Positions 1 to 6,053 of a DNA stretch of 13,588 nucleotides are shown here, one piece after another. Position 1 is the first letter of the stretch; each line of letters starts with the position of its first letter. Origin of the DNA: Desulfobacterales bacterium (GTDB lineage: Bacteria; Desulfobacterota; Desulfobacteria; Desulfobacterales; QNYZ01); contig JAOZUU010000020.1 in assembly GCA_029938515.1 (NCBI GenBank), positions 1-13,588 of the forward strand, read 5' to 3'. The notes below the pieces were generated by a model. The model did not search any database. It saw only the letters and a program-made list of their open reading frames with translations, and was not told where the DNA came from. The position numbers and the translations under genes are program-made.

Positions 1-156
1 ACTAATTCTTCTTTTTCTTTATCTTTTTCCATTCAACGTTCAATGTTGGACGTTGGATGTTCATTTTTTTAGTCCCTACCTGGGTAAAAACAGCTTAGCG
101 CTTATGGGGGGCCTCCCCGTGTTTGCGGTTTTTTGATATATACCTTATTTCTCCGT
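1..156. other. Spacer downstream of the exporter gene, with hairpin sequences
   Basis: No gene is seen here. It holds an imperfect 30-bp inverted repeat at 30-59 (listed separately). It also holds a GC-rich stretch around 106-118 that, on the minus strand, can pair GGGG with CCCC across a 3-nt loop, downstream of the exporter stop codon. No clean T-tract follows that hairpin on the minus strand, so calling it the exporter's terminator would be a guess. Confidence 0.4.
30..70 (+). terminator. Possible rho-independent terminator, or unit of a dispersed palindromic repeat
   Basis: Two 14-nt arms (30-43 and 46-59) around a 2-nt centre pair completely in RNA read from the plus strand if three G-U pairs are allowed. 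On the minus strand the same positions become mismatches, so the structure favours plus-strand transcription. A run of seven T follows at 64-70, as in an intrinsic terminator for a gene ending left of the window. The repetitive wording of the arms (variants of CAACGTTCAA) also fits a short dispersed genomic repeat. Which of the two it is cannot be settled here. Confidence 0.4.
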
Positions 157-1854
157 CTAGATCCAGATCTCGAGCTTGAAAAACCTGAAGAACAGAAAGA
201 ACAGGGTAAAAGCCAGAATGATTTTCAGCGTTTTTTCACTGAACATCTTCTGGGCCCGGCTACCTAGCATACCACCGACAAAACCACCGATAATAATGGC
301 TCCGGCAAGTACCAGGTCCGGCAAATACCCGTTCATCACATAGCCGATAAAGGACCCGATACTGGAAAAACAGGTACCTACCAGGGAAATCGGCACGGCC
401 ACATACATGGGCAGGGCCGCGATACTGGTCATCATCGGTACAAGCAAAAATCCGCCACCGATACCAAATGCCCTGGAAACAATACCAACGATGATGCCAA
501 GAAAGGCAAACAACAAGGGGTTGATTTTGAACTCTTCACCCCAGAACTTAAAACGGTAATCGGTGAGACCGCTCTTGACCGGTTCAATCTTACCCATTTC
601 AACAGCACCGCCTTCGGCTTTTGCCTTGGCAACGGCGGCATTAAATTTCTGGGTCATGGCCTTGATGTTTTTGCGTTTGTTCATGGCTGCGGGTGTCAGT
701 TCCATCAGGGTCTTGATCCCCATCAGTACAACGAGAACCGCCAGCCATTCTTTATAGGCTTGCATGGGAAGAATTGCGGTGGCGTATTTTCCCAGCCATA
801 CGGAGCCGATAAAAATACCGGCGCCAAAGGAAAGGCCCACGGGCCAGGCGACCCGTTTTTCAACCACCGCAAAACGGTAAAAAGAACCCAGGGGAGAGAA
901 CAGGGTCAGGGCGATGTTGGATGGACGCAGAACATTGGCGGCATTGATACCGACAGGGCCGGCTGTTTGAACAACGAGCGCCTGGAAAGCACCCATCAGC
1001 ATGCCACCGGCAGCGCCGATCATGGAAAAGTAAGTGCCCACAAGGATCGCACCGATGACGATCCAGAGCGGGTTCATGTAGCGATATCCCTTGGTCAGCC
1101 AGAAACCGTTTTTTTCCACCGTGTAGGCACCGGTTTTGTCGCCATTGACGTAGACGTCAAACTGGGTGTTCGGCGCGGTATGACGAAAAGATTTAAAAGT
1201 AGCGGTAAATTTACCGGTGGTCTTGTCCAGCTTGACGGAAGTTCCTTTATCCCAGTAATTACCGCTGCTTTCATCTTGTATAACGCTCCGGGCGAAGATA
1301 ACGATTTTACCCTTTTTGTTCCCCTCTTTTACAACGGTATTAATCCCGTATTTATCTTGATGGGCAAACCGGAGAAAGTTCCACTGCTTTTCGGTCTTGA
1401 TGGGTCCCATCATCTCCTGGGCGCCCACATCGGAAAAATTTTTCTTCAGGTAGAACATGGTGGTCGAGTAGATACCTTTACCTTTCCCAAGAAGAACAGA
1501 CGGGCCGCCGAATTTTTTCTTATCGGTTTTACCAAAGGCATCCGGATTGCTTGTCAACATGTAATACAGGGGCGGGATCGCGGTATCATTATCAAACCCT
1601 GCCTTTTTTCCCTTCTTTGGCAGTTTCTTCATTTCAAAGGTACCGGTGGTATCCTTGGACGCAAACATGTCCTGTTGCGCAACCGCAATGTAGAGCTCCT
1701 GACCCGGTTCGATTGTCCCTTCAATCGTTAAAGGATCTCCAGCCTTTATACTCTCGGCGGAAATTTTTGCATCTGCCAGACAGGTGCCCTGCAAGGCAAA
1801 AAATAAAAGCGCCATGAACATCAAGGAAATCGATGGCCAATACAATTTTTTCAT
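157..1854 (-). CDS. TauE/SafE-family (sulfite exporter-type) membrane protein with exported N-terminal domain
   Basis: A 565-residue protein. Residues 1-27 form a signal peptide (KK, hydrophobic run, cleavage likely after CLA). Residues 28 to about 260 are soluble, lysine-rich and lack a motif I recognise; they would face the periplasm. From about residue 263 to the end there are several hydrophobic segments with the two-fold TauE/SafE pattern: a first half with IGAAGG and a second half with FGIGGG, joined by a hydrophilic, lysine-rich loop (about residues 390-440). The family is tied to export of sulfite, sulfonates or other organosulfur anions; the actual substrate here is unknown. The start is supported by AGGAG six bases upstream. 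The length is about twice that of a plain TauE protein because of the extra domain, an architecture I associate with sulfate reducers. It is transcribed away from the redox operon, so a functional link is not implied. Confidence 0.85.
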   Translation of the reverse strand: MKKLYWPSISLMFMALLFFALQGTCLADAKISAESIKAGDPLTIEGTIEPGQELYIAVAQQDMFASKDTTGTFEMKKLPKKGKKAGFDNDTAIPPLYYMLTSNPDAFGKTDKKKFGGPSVLLGKGKGIYSTTMFYLKKNFSDVGAQEMMGPIKTEKQWNFLRFAHQDKYGINTVVKEGNKKGKIVIFARSVIQDESSGNYWDKGTSVKLDKTTGKFTATFKSFRHTAPNTQFDVYVNGDKTGAYTVEKNGFWLTKGYRYMNPLWIVIGAILVGTYFSMIGAAGGMLMGAFQALVVQTAGPVGINAANVLRPSNIALTLFSPLGSFYRFAVVEKRVAWPVGLSFGAGIFIGSVWLGKYATAILPMQAYKEWLAVLVVLMGIKTLMELTPAAMNKRKNIKAMTQKFNAAVAKAKAEGGAVEMGKIEPVKSGLTDYRFKFWGEEFKINPLLFAFLGIIVGIVSRAFGIGGGFLLVPMMTSIAALPMYVAVPISLVGTCFSSIGSFIGYVMNGYLPDLVLAGAIIIGGFVGGMLGSRAQKMFSEKTLKIILAFTLFFLFFRFFKLEIWI

Positions 1855-1981
1855 GGTTTTTTCTCCTAAATATCGAGTTTTTTGGTATACTAATATCCTG
1901 TTAACGCTAATTTCTCCATTGACTTAACCCTTTACATCCCCCTTTTTTATTCCTCCTTTCCTGATTACGCCGGACTAAAAG

Positions 1982-2005
1982 ACTTTTAACTTAGCTCCTA
2001 AAAGT
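1982..2005. repeat. Short inverted repeat ACTTTTA-N10-TAAAAGT
   Basis: Seven-base arms at 1982-1988 and 1999-2005 are perfect complements around a 10-nt centre. It lies about 130 bp upstream of the exporter start and could be a protein-binding dyad or a leader hairpin. The sequence is AT-rich, so chance is possible. Confidence 0.25.
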
Positions 2006-2164
2006 TATTTCAGATTGAAAGGATTGATCGGCAATTTGAAATCCGGAATCTGATAAGTTCTCATAACCGTCATGAATTTAAAACCTGATCGAAACAAGAT
2101 GAAGCAAGCAACATGCCATATCTGTAAACGGTTTTATTAATCAACCGGAAGTCATGGCCGGATA

Positions 2165-2182
2165 TATCAATATTTATTGATA
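2165..2182. promoter_or_regulatory. 18-bp palindrome, candidate operator
   Basis: TATCAATA-TT-TATTGATA is a perfect 8-bp dyad around a 2-bp centre. Its symmetry and size fit a dimeric regulator's binding site. It lies about 320 bp upstream of the sigma-54-type promoter and about 310 bp upstream of the exporter start, so it could serve either gene. No regulator gene is in the window to pair with it. Confidence 0.3.
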
Positions 2183-2353
2183 ATACAGATAGATATGTAA
2201 TTAGTTGAGCAGGGTTGGTAACAATAACAGCCTTGACAACAATCGTTGCTTGATTCAAAAGTAGATTGTATGGAAGGCGTTAGCGTACATACTAAAAGTA
2301 TAAAAACTCCTTTGATTCAGCATGGTTATAGTATAGCAATAAATAATATTCAG

Positions 2354-2371
2354 TGCAAAAAAAATATTGCA
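2354..2371. promoter_or_regulatory. Inverted repeat TGCAA-N8-TTGCA, candidate enhancer site
   Basis: The dyad sits about 115-135 bp upstream of the -24/-12 promoter at 2487, which is the usual distance for an enhancer-binding-protein site of a sigma-54 promoter. Only five bases per arm are symmetric and the centre is a run of A, so the call is weak. Confidence 0.25.
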
Positions 2372-2486
2372 TCCAATTTATTTATCCGGGCTGGGTTTTG
2401 TATCAATATCTTGGCATGAACTTCTTAACAAGCCGGAAATATAGTGTTTTATATTTGTTAGAAAACCGGCGGCAATTGTGGCGGGG

Positions 2487-2502
2487 TGGTATGATTATTG
2501 CT
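2487..2502 (+). promoter_or_regulatory. Sigma-54 (RpoN) -24/-12 promoter candidate
   Basis: TGGTATG, four bases, then TTGCT matches the RpoN consensus TGGCACG-N4-TTGCW with two mismatches, both in the -24 half. The diagnostic GG and GC are present with exactly ten bases between them. The start of transcription would fall near 2513, giving a leader of about 75 bases before the ATG at 2588. This would place the whole operon under an enhancer-binding activator. Confidence 0.6.
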
Positions 2503-2587
2503 TAAATTTTATTATTTATCTTTATTTGTATTGCCGATATGTGAAAATATTATGAATTATTAAGTCATTAGAAGCTGGAGGAGAATT

Positions 2588-4672
2588 ATGGAAAAAGTAG
2601 TCTATAGTCTTTGTTTTATGTGTTCCGTACGGTGCCCGATTAAAATTTTAGTGAAAGACGGCCAGGTCAAGTGGATCGAAGGTAATCCACATGTACCCGG
2701 GATGGAGGGAAGCCTCTGCCCTCGTGGGGCGGCCGGTATTTCGCTGCTTTATGATAATGAAAGAGTTCAGTCACCGATGATTCGGGTCGGAGAGCGGGGG
2801 GGCGGCCACTGGCGAAAAGCAAGCTGGGATGAAGCCCTTGATAGGGTGGGGGATAAGCTGAAAGACGTTATCGAAAAATTTGGCGGACACAGCGTGGTGC
2901 TGGGTGAGCGAACCCAGTTGGCTACTCATGTGAGCAAGACTTTTCTTAAAGCCATTAAGTCACCCAATCATTTCACCCATGATGCCCTGTGCAAGGGATC
3001 GGTGAATACCGCCTGCCGGTCGCTTTTCGGTTATACGGACGCCCAGATGAGCATGGATTACAAAAATACCAAAAATATCGTCATGTACGGGCGCAATATT
3101 TTTGAGGCGATAGCGGTTAAGGAAGTCAATAATCTCATGGACGCCCTGGAAAAAGGCGCCAAGATGACCTACATCGACCCCCGGGTGACCAAGACCGCGA
3201 CCAAAGCGCAGCGCTACTGGATGATCCGGCCCGGTACTGATCTGGCCCTGAATTACGCCCTGATCCATATCATTCTCAGGGATCGGCTGTATGATGAAGC
3301 CTATGTGGATCGCTGGGTGATCGGATTGGCCGAGCTTCAGGAATTTATTGGCGACTATACCCCTGAGTGGGCGGAAAAAGAAACGGGTATCGCTGCAACC
3401 GAGATTGAAGCATTGGCGCAGGAAATCAGCCAGGATGCGCCCCATGTGATTTTTCATTTCGGATACCGCGGCGCCAATCATACCAATGAGATATACATGC
3501 GTCGTTCCATCATGATTCTGAATTCACTCATGGGCAGTGTTGAGGTGAAAGGCGGATTTTTCATCAAGAAAGGCCCCGGTGAAGAGGGGGGTAAAGCGGC
3601 CCAAAAACTAACCGAACAGAAATTTCCCAGCATCGGTGTACCCCGATTTGATAAAGTCGGAACGCCGGACTTTCCCCTGCCGGACCCGAACCACGGCGTG
3701 GGCCAGATACTCCCCTTTGCCATTCTCAATAAAGACCCTTATCCCATCAAAGCATTGATCGCTTACCGATTTGATCCGATTATGTCCATCAATGATACCA
3801 ATATGACCAAAAAAGCCCTGGATGAGTTGGATCTTATTGTGGCTATTGACATTAATTACAGCGACATCGCCTGGTACGCGGATGTGATCTTACCCGAGTC
3901 CACCTATCTGGAACGTACGGACAGCGTGCAGCAGGCCAATGGGCTTAAACCACAGATGTTTCTGCGACAGCAGGCGGTGCCCCCCCGATACGATACCCGG
4001 GATGGGGCCATGATCCTGAAACAAATTGGTGATCGGATCGGCATCGGCGAGTATTTTCCTTTTGACAATATGGATGACCTGGTGGCGTGGCAGCTTGAAG
4101 GGACCGGATTTAAACGGGAAGATTTTAATGCCAAGGGCAGTGTCGCTTATGGCAAGAAACCGATTTTCTGGGATCGCAAGGACGGGATCAAGTTTAAAAC
4201 GCCGTCGGGTAAGATCGAGTTTAAAGCGTCGCTGCTGGAAGACGCCGGTTTCGAATCTTTTCCGAAATATGAGTCCATGTCGTCGCCACCGGAGGGCCAG
4301 TTCAGATTGATTACCGGGCGAAATGCACTCCATACCCATTGCTCCACCCAAAACAATCCCTATTTGAATGAGCTTTCTTCCGAAAATGTTCTCTGGATCA
4401 ACGACGAGGAGGCGGAAAAGCTCGGCATCAGCAATGGTGATATCGTCGAGGTCTTTTCCGATTACGGGACCGGGAATATTAAAGCCTTCGTGACCAATCT
4501 CATTCATCCCGAGGCGGCCTTCATGCTTCATGGCTTCGGTCACGAAGCTGAATCGGCCACGCGGTCCTACAACAAGGGGGTCAATGATGCCGCCCTGATG
4601 AAAAATGTTTCGGATATGATCGGCGGAAGCCCGGCCATGCACGAAACATTTGTCACCATAAAATCGATGTAG
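2588..4672 (+). CDS. Molybdopterin (Mo/W-bisMGD) oxidoreductase, cytoplasmic, substrate unknown
   Basis: A 694-residue member of the DMSO-reductase superfamily. The N-terminal [4Fe-4S] motif is C9-x2-C12-x3-C16-x27-C44, followed by Arg46. The likely metal ligand is Cys135 in the motif HDALCKGS. Cofactor-binding motifs include YIDPR (195-199), PGTDLAL just after it, LPESTYLER (435-443), TGRNALHTH (576-584) and the C-terminal GFGHEAES...GVNDA. There is no Tat or other signal peptide, so the enzyme should be cytoplasmic. Formate dehydrogenases have His straight after the Cys/Sec ligand; here it is Lys136. Acetylene hydratase uses Asp13 beside its cluster; here it is Ser13. A thiosulfate/polysulfide reductase-like or other reductase/dehydrogenase role is therefore open. 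GGAGGAG five bases upstream fixes the start. It is the first gene of the operon, and the ferredoxin and NAD(P)H-flavoprotein genes behind it are its probable electron partners. Confidence 0.85.
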   Translation: MEKVVYSLCFMCSVRCPIKILVKDGQVKWIEGNPHVPGMEGSLCPRGAAGISLLYDNERVQSPMIRVGERGGGHWRKASWDEALDRVGDKLKDVIEKFGGHSVVLGERTQLATHVSKTFLKAIKSPNHFTHDALCKGSVNTACRSLFGYTDAQMSMDYKNTKNIVMYGRNIFEAIAVKEVNNLMDALEKGAKMTYIDPRVTKTATKAQRYWMIRPGTDLALNYALIHIILRDRLYDEAYVDRWVIGLAELQEFIGDYTPEWAEKETGIAATEIEALAQEISQDAPHVIFHFGYRGANHTNEIYMRRSIMILNSLMGSVEVKGGFFIKKGPGEEGGKAAQKLTEQKFPSIGVPRFDKVGTPDFPLPDPNHGVGQILPFAILNKDPYPIKALIAYRFDPIMSINDTNMTKKALDELDLIVAIDINYSDIAWYADVILPESTYLERTDSVQQANGLKPQMFLRQQAVPPRYDTRDGAMILKQIGDRIGIGEYFPFDNMDDLVAWQLEGTGFKREDFNAKGSVAYGKKPIFWDRKDGIKFKTPSGKIEFKASLLEDAGFESFPKYESMSSPPEGQFRLITGRNALHTHCSTQNNPYLNELSSENVLWINDEEAEKLGISNGDIVEVFSDYGTGNIKAFVTNLIHPEAAFMLHGFGHEAESATRSYNKGVNDAALMKNVSDMIGGSPAMHETFVTIKSM

Positions 4673-4688
4673 CGTTATTTACAACATG

Positions 4689-4827
4689 TATAGTCTTTCA
4701 GATAAAGTTTTTGTCCCGCTGCAAGCGGGACTAGGAGGGAGCCCCCCTGAGTAAGTCGTACCCCCCGTACATCGTTGAAGGGGGGCGACCGATAACGCAG
4801 TCCAAAAACTTTATCTGGAAGACTATA
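4689..4827 (+). mobile_element. MITE-like palindromic element, copy 1
   Basis: A 139-bp non-coding element between the molybdopterin gene and the first ferredoxin gene. The terminal inverted repeats (4689-4713 and 4803-4827) match at 24 of 25 positions and end in TATAGTC. The inner part contains a GCCCCCC/GGGGGGC stem (4741-4747 with 4780-4786) and GTAC half-sites around the centre. A perfect extra hairpin at 4713-4731 (8-bp arms, 3-nt loop) is not found in copy 2. The element is related along its whole length, in opposite orientation, to 5905-6031. TATA at both outer ends would fit a TA target duplication of the IS630/Tc1 type, which is inference. It starts 16 bases after the upstream stop and ends 24 bases before the next ATG, leaving the AGGAGG ribosome site intact. 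Confidence 0.75.
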
Positions 4828-4851
4828 TGTAAATATTCCAGGAGGACATAA

Positions 4852-5352
4852 ATGAGTAAATATTACCTGATCCAGGACACCAAAAAGTGCATCGGTTGTC
4901 ATGCCTGCGAGATTCAATGCAAGACAAACAAGTCTTTACCTCCGGGACCCAGGCTCTGCCAGATCGTAGAAGTGGGCCCCCAGCTCATCGATAACATACC
5001 CCGGGCTTCTTATATTTTTATGCCCTGTTTTCATTGCCAGAATCCCTGGTGCGTAGCCGCCTGTCCCACGGGCGCCATGACGCGGAGGGATGATGGGATT
5101 GTATATGTGGATCATAACCTTTGCGTTGGCTGCAAGACTTGTATCTCCGCCTGTCCATGGGGCGCACCCCAGTGGGACCCGGAAAAAGGCAAGGTGGTGA
5201 AATGCGATTATTGTATGGACCGGATTGATGCGGGGCTGCAACCGGCGTGCGTTACGGTCTGCACGACCCACTGTCTTAAATTTGATCTGGCCGAGCATAT
5301 CCCCCAGACCAAGCGCGACCGATATGCCCGGGCCATGGCCCCGTTAAAATAA
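4852..5352 (+). CDS. Four-cluster [4Fe-4S] ferredoxin-type electron-transfer subunit (HycB/DmsB family), copy 1
   Basis: A 166-residue protein with the sixteen-cysteine pattern of the four-cluster electron-transfer subunits that partner molybdopterin enzymes and hydrogenases. The first motif is C13-x2-C16-x2-C19-x3-C23, then CFHCQNPWCVAAC, then CVGCKTCISAC, then CDYCMD and the paired PACVTVCTTHC. The segment CPWGAPQWD is characteristic of this family. There is no signal peptide or membrane anchor, so it acts in the cytoplasm. Its position next to the molybdopterin gene suggests it takes electrons to or from that enzyme's N-terminal cluster. AGGAGG sits about seven bases upstream of the ATG. 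It is clearly paralogous to the gene at 8720, about two-thirds identical by eye. Confidence 0.88.
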   Translation: MSKYYLIQDTKKCIGCHACEIQCKTNKSLPPGPRLCQIVEVGPQLIDNIPRASYIFMPCFHCQNPWCVAACPTGAMTRRDDGIVYVDHNLCVGCKTCISACPWGAPQWDPEKGKVVKCDYCMDRIDAGLQPACVTVCTTHCLKFDLAEHIPQTKRDRYARAMAPLK

Positions 5353-5375
5353 AATTTTCAGAAACCCTCGATACC

Positions 5376-5399
5376 GGTTGCCGGCGACACCTGGCAACC
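5376..5399. repeat. Inverted repeat GGTTGCC-N10-GGCAACC in the gene gap
   Basis: Perfect 7-bp arms (5376-5382 and 5393-5399) around a 10-nt centre, in the 95-bp gap between the ferredoxin and NuoE-like genes. No T-run follows, so it is unlikely to be an intrinsic terminator. It could be an mRNA processing or stabilising hairpin that sets relative expression within the operon. Confidence 0.35.
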
Positions 5400-5447
5400 A
5401 AACGTTCTACTAGTGAATGGTCTGAGAGAAACAAAGGAGTCTGTTTT

Positions 5448-5900
5448 ATGGATATCCCCACGGTTGATAAAATTTTGGGAAAATTTCCGGAAGTAAAAGG
5501 GAATCTTATCGGGATTCTTCATGAAGTTCAGAACCATTTTCATTATCTTCCCGAAGAGGAGTTGAGGTATATTTCAAAAAAAACCCGGATACCCATTACC
5601 CAGATTTACAGTATCATCAATTTTTATAACCGGTTCAGCCTCAAGCCGAAAGGTGAAAATGAGATTTGCGTCTGTCTCGGAACCGCCTGCCATGTGAAGG
5701 GAGCGGAAAAGGTTCTTGATGCGATTTCAGGAAATTTAAACATTCAAAAGGGGGAAAGCACGGACGACATGAGATTTTCCCTGGAAGAAGTTCGATGCAT
5801 CGGGGCCTGCAGTCTGGCACCGGCCGTGGTAATCAACGAGGAAACGTATGGGCAGGTATCGCCGAAACAGGTTACAACGATCCTAAAACAATATGAATAG
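5448..5900 (+). CDS. NuoE-like [2Fe-2S] subunit (HydC/HndA type)
   Basis: A 150-residue thioredoxin-fold [2Fe-2S] protein of the 24-kDa complex I subunit family. The cluster ligands are C76-x4-C81 (CLGTAC) and C117-x3-C121 (CIGAC), with the usual hydrophobic SLAPAVVIN tail. The N-terminal helical part carries LPEEELRYIS and the family's INFYNRF segment. In NADH dehydrogenases and in bifurcating hydrogenases this subunit docks on the NuoF flavoprotein and handles electrons next to FMN. AGGAG lies about nine bases before the ATG. It ends four bases before the second MITE-like element, which separates it from its natural partner, the NuoF-like gene at 6054. It is soluble, with no export signal. 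Confidence 0.9.
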   Translation: MDIPTVDKILGKFPEVKGNLIGILHEVQNHFHYLPEEELRYISKKTRIPITQIYSIINFYNRFSLKPKGENEICVCLGTACHVKGAEKVLDAISGNLNIQKGESTDDMRFSLEEVRCIGACSLAPAVVINEETYGQVSPKQVTTILKQYE

Positions 5901-5904
5901 ATTA

Positions 5905-6031
5905 TATAGTCTTGCATATAAAGTTTTTGGACTGCGTTATCGGTCGCCCCCCTTCAACGACGTACGATTTGTACGCCTTACTCAGGGGGGCTCCCTCTAG
6001 CCTTGCCAAAAACATTATCTGAAAGCCTATA
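5905..6031 (-). mobile_element. MITE-like palindromic element, copy 2 (inverted)
   Basis: A 127-bp element between the NuoE-like and NuoF-like genes. Read on the minus strand it aligns with the element at 4689-4827 from end to end: the GGGAGCCCCCCTGAGTAA segment, GTAC half-sites, the CGTTGAAGGGGGGCGACC segment and both termini are shared. Its terminal repeats (5905-5929 and 6007-6031) match at 21 of 25 positions. The GCCCCCC/GGGGGGC stem is 5946-5952 with 5985-5991, and the centre folds as CGTAC-GATTT-GTACG. It lacks the extra GTCCCGCT hairpin of copy 1. It lies 22 bases before the NuoF-like ATG, whose ribosome site is weak (only GGGG), so the insertion may have altered translation or coupling. 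Confidence 0.75.
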
Positions 6032-6053
6032 GATATAGACCGGGGTTTTTATT

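Larger units (their letters stand above)
1855..2587. other. Divergent AT-rich intergenic region, 733 bp
   Basis: This spacer separates the leftward exporter gene from the rightward redox operon. I see no convincing gene: the 62-codon minus-strand reading frame at 2070-2258 lacks a recognisable ribosome site or motif. It contains the sigma-54-type promoter at 2487-2502, a near-perfect palindrome at 2165-2182, an inverted repeat TGCAA-N8-TTGCA at 2354-2371, and an inverted repeat ACTTTTA/TAAAAGT at 1982-2005. The size, AT-richness and several dyads fit a regulated divergent promoter region with upstream activator sites, which is inference. Confidence 0.6.

Noticed and set aside
760..1731. Long plus-strand open frame of 323 codons
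   Set aside because: It lies antisense within the exporter gene, has low-complexity shadow-like composition with no ribosome site or motif, and the minus-strand frame has a clear signal peptide and membrane domain.
2070..2258. 62-codon minus-strand frame in the divergent spacer
   Set aside because: It has no ribosome site, no recognisable motif, AT-rich composition like the surrounding spacer, and it overlaps the 2165-2182 palindrome.
2588..4672. Formate dehydrogenase catalytic subunit
   Set aside because: The Cys ligand is followed by Lys, not the catalytic His, and no Sec codon is present. The broader molybdopterin oxidoreductase call is safer.
4689..4827. CRISPR-like or riboswitch element
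   Set aside because: There are only two copies, in inverted orientation in separate gene gaps, with terminal inverted repeats, which fits a MITE-like repeat better than an array or a leader riboswitch.
5376..5399. Intrinsic terminator between the ferredoxin and NuoE-like genes
   Set aside because: The hairpin has a 10-nt loop and no T-run after it.
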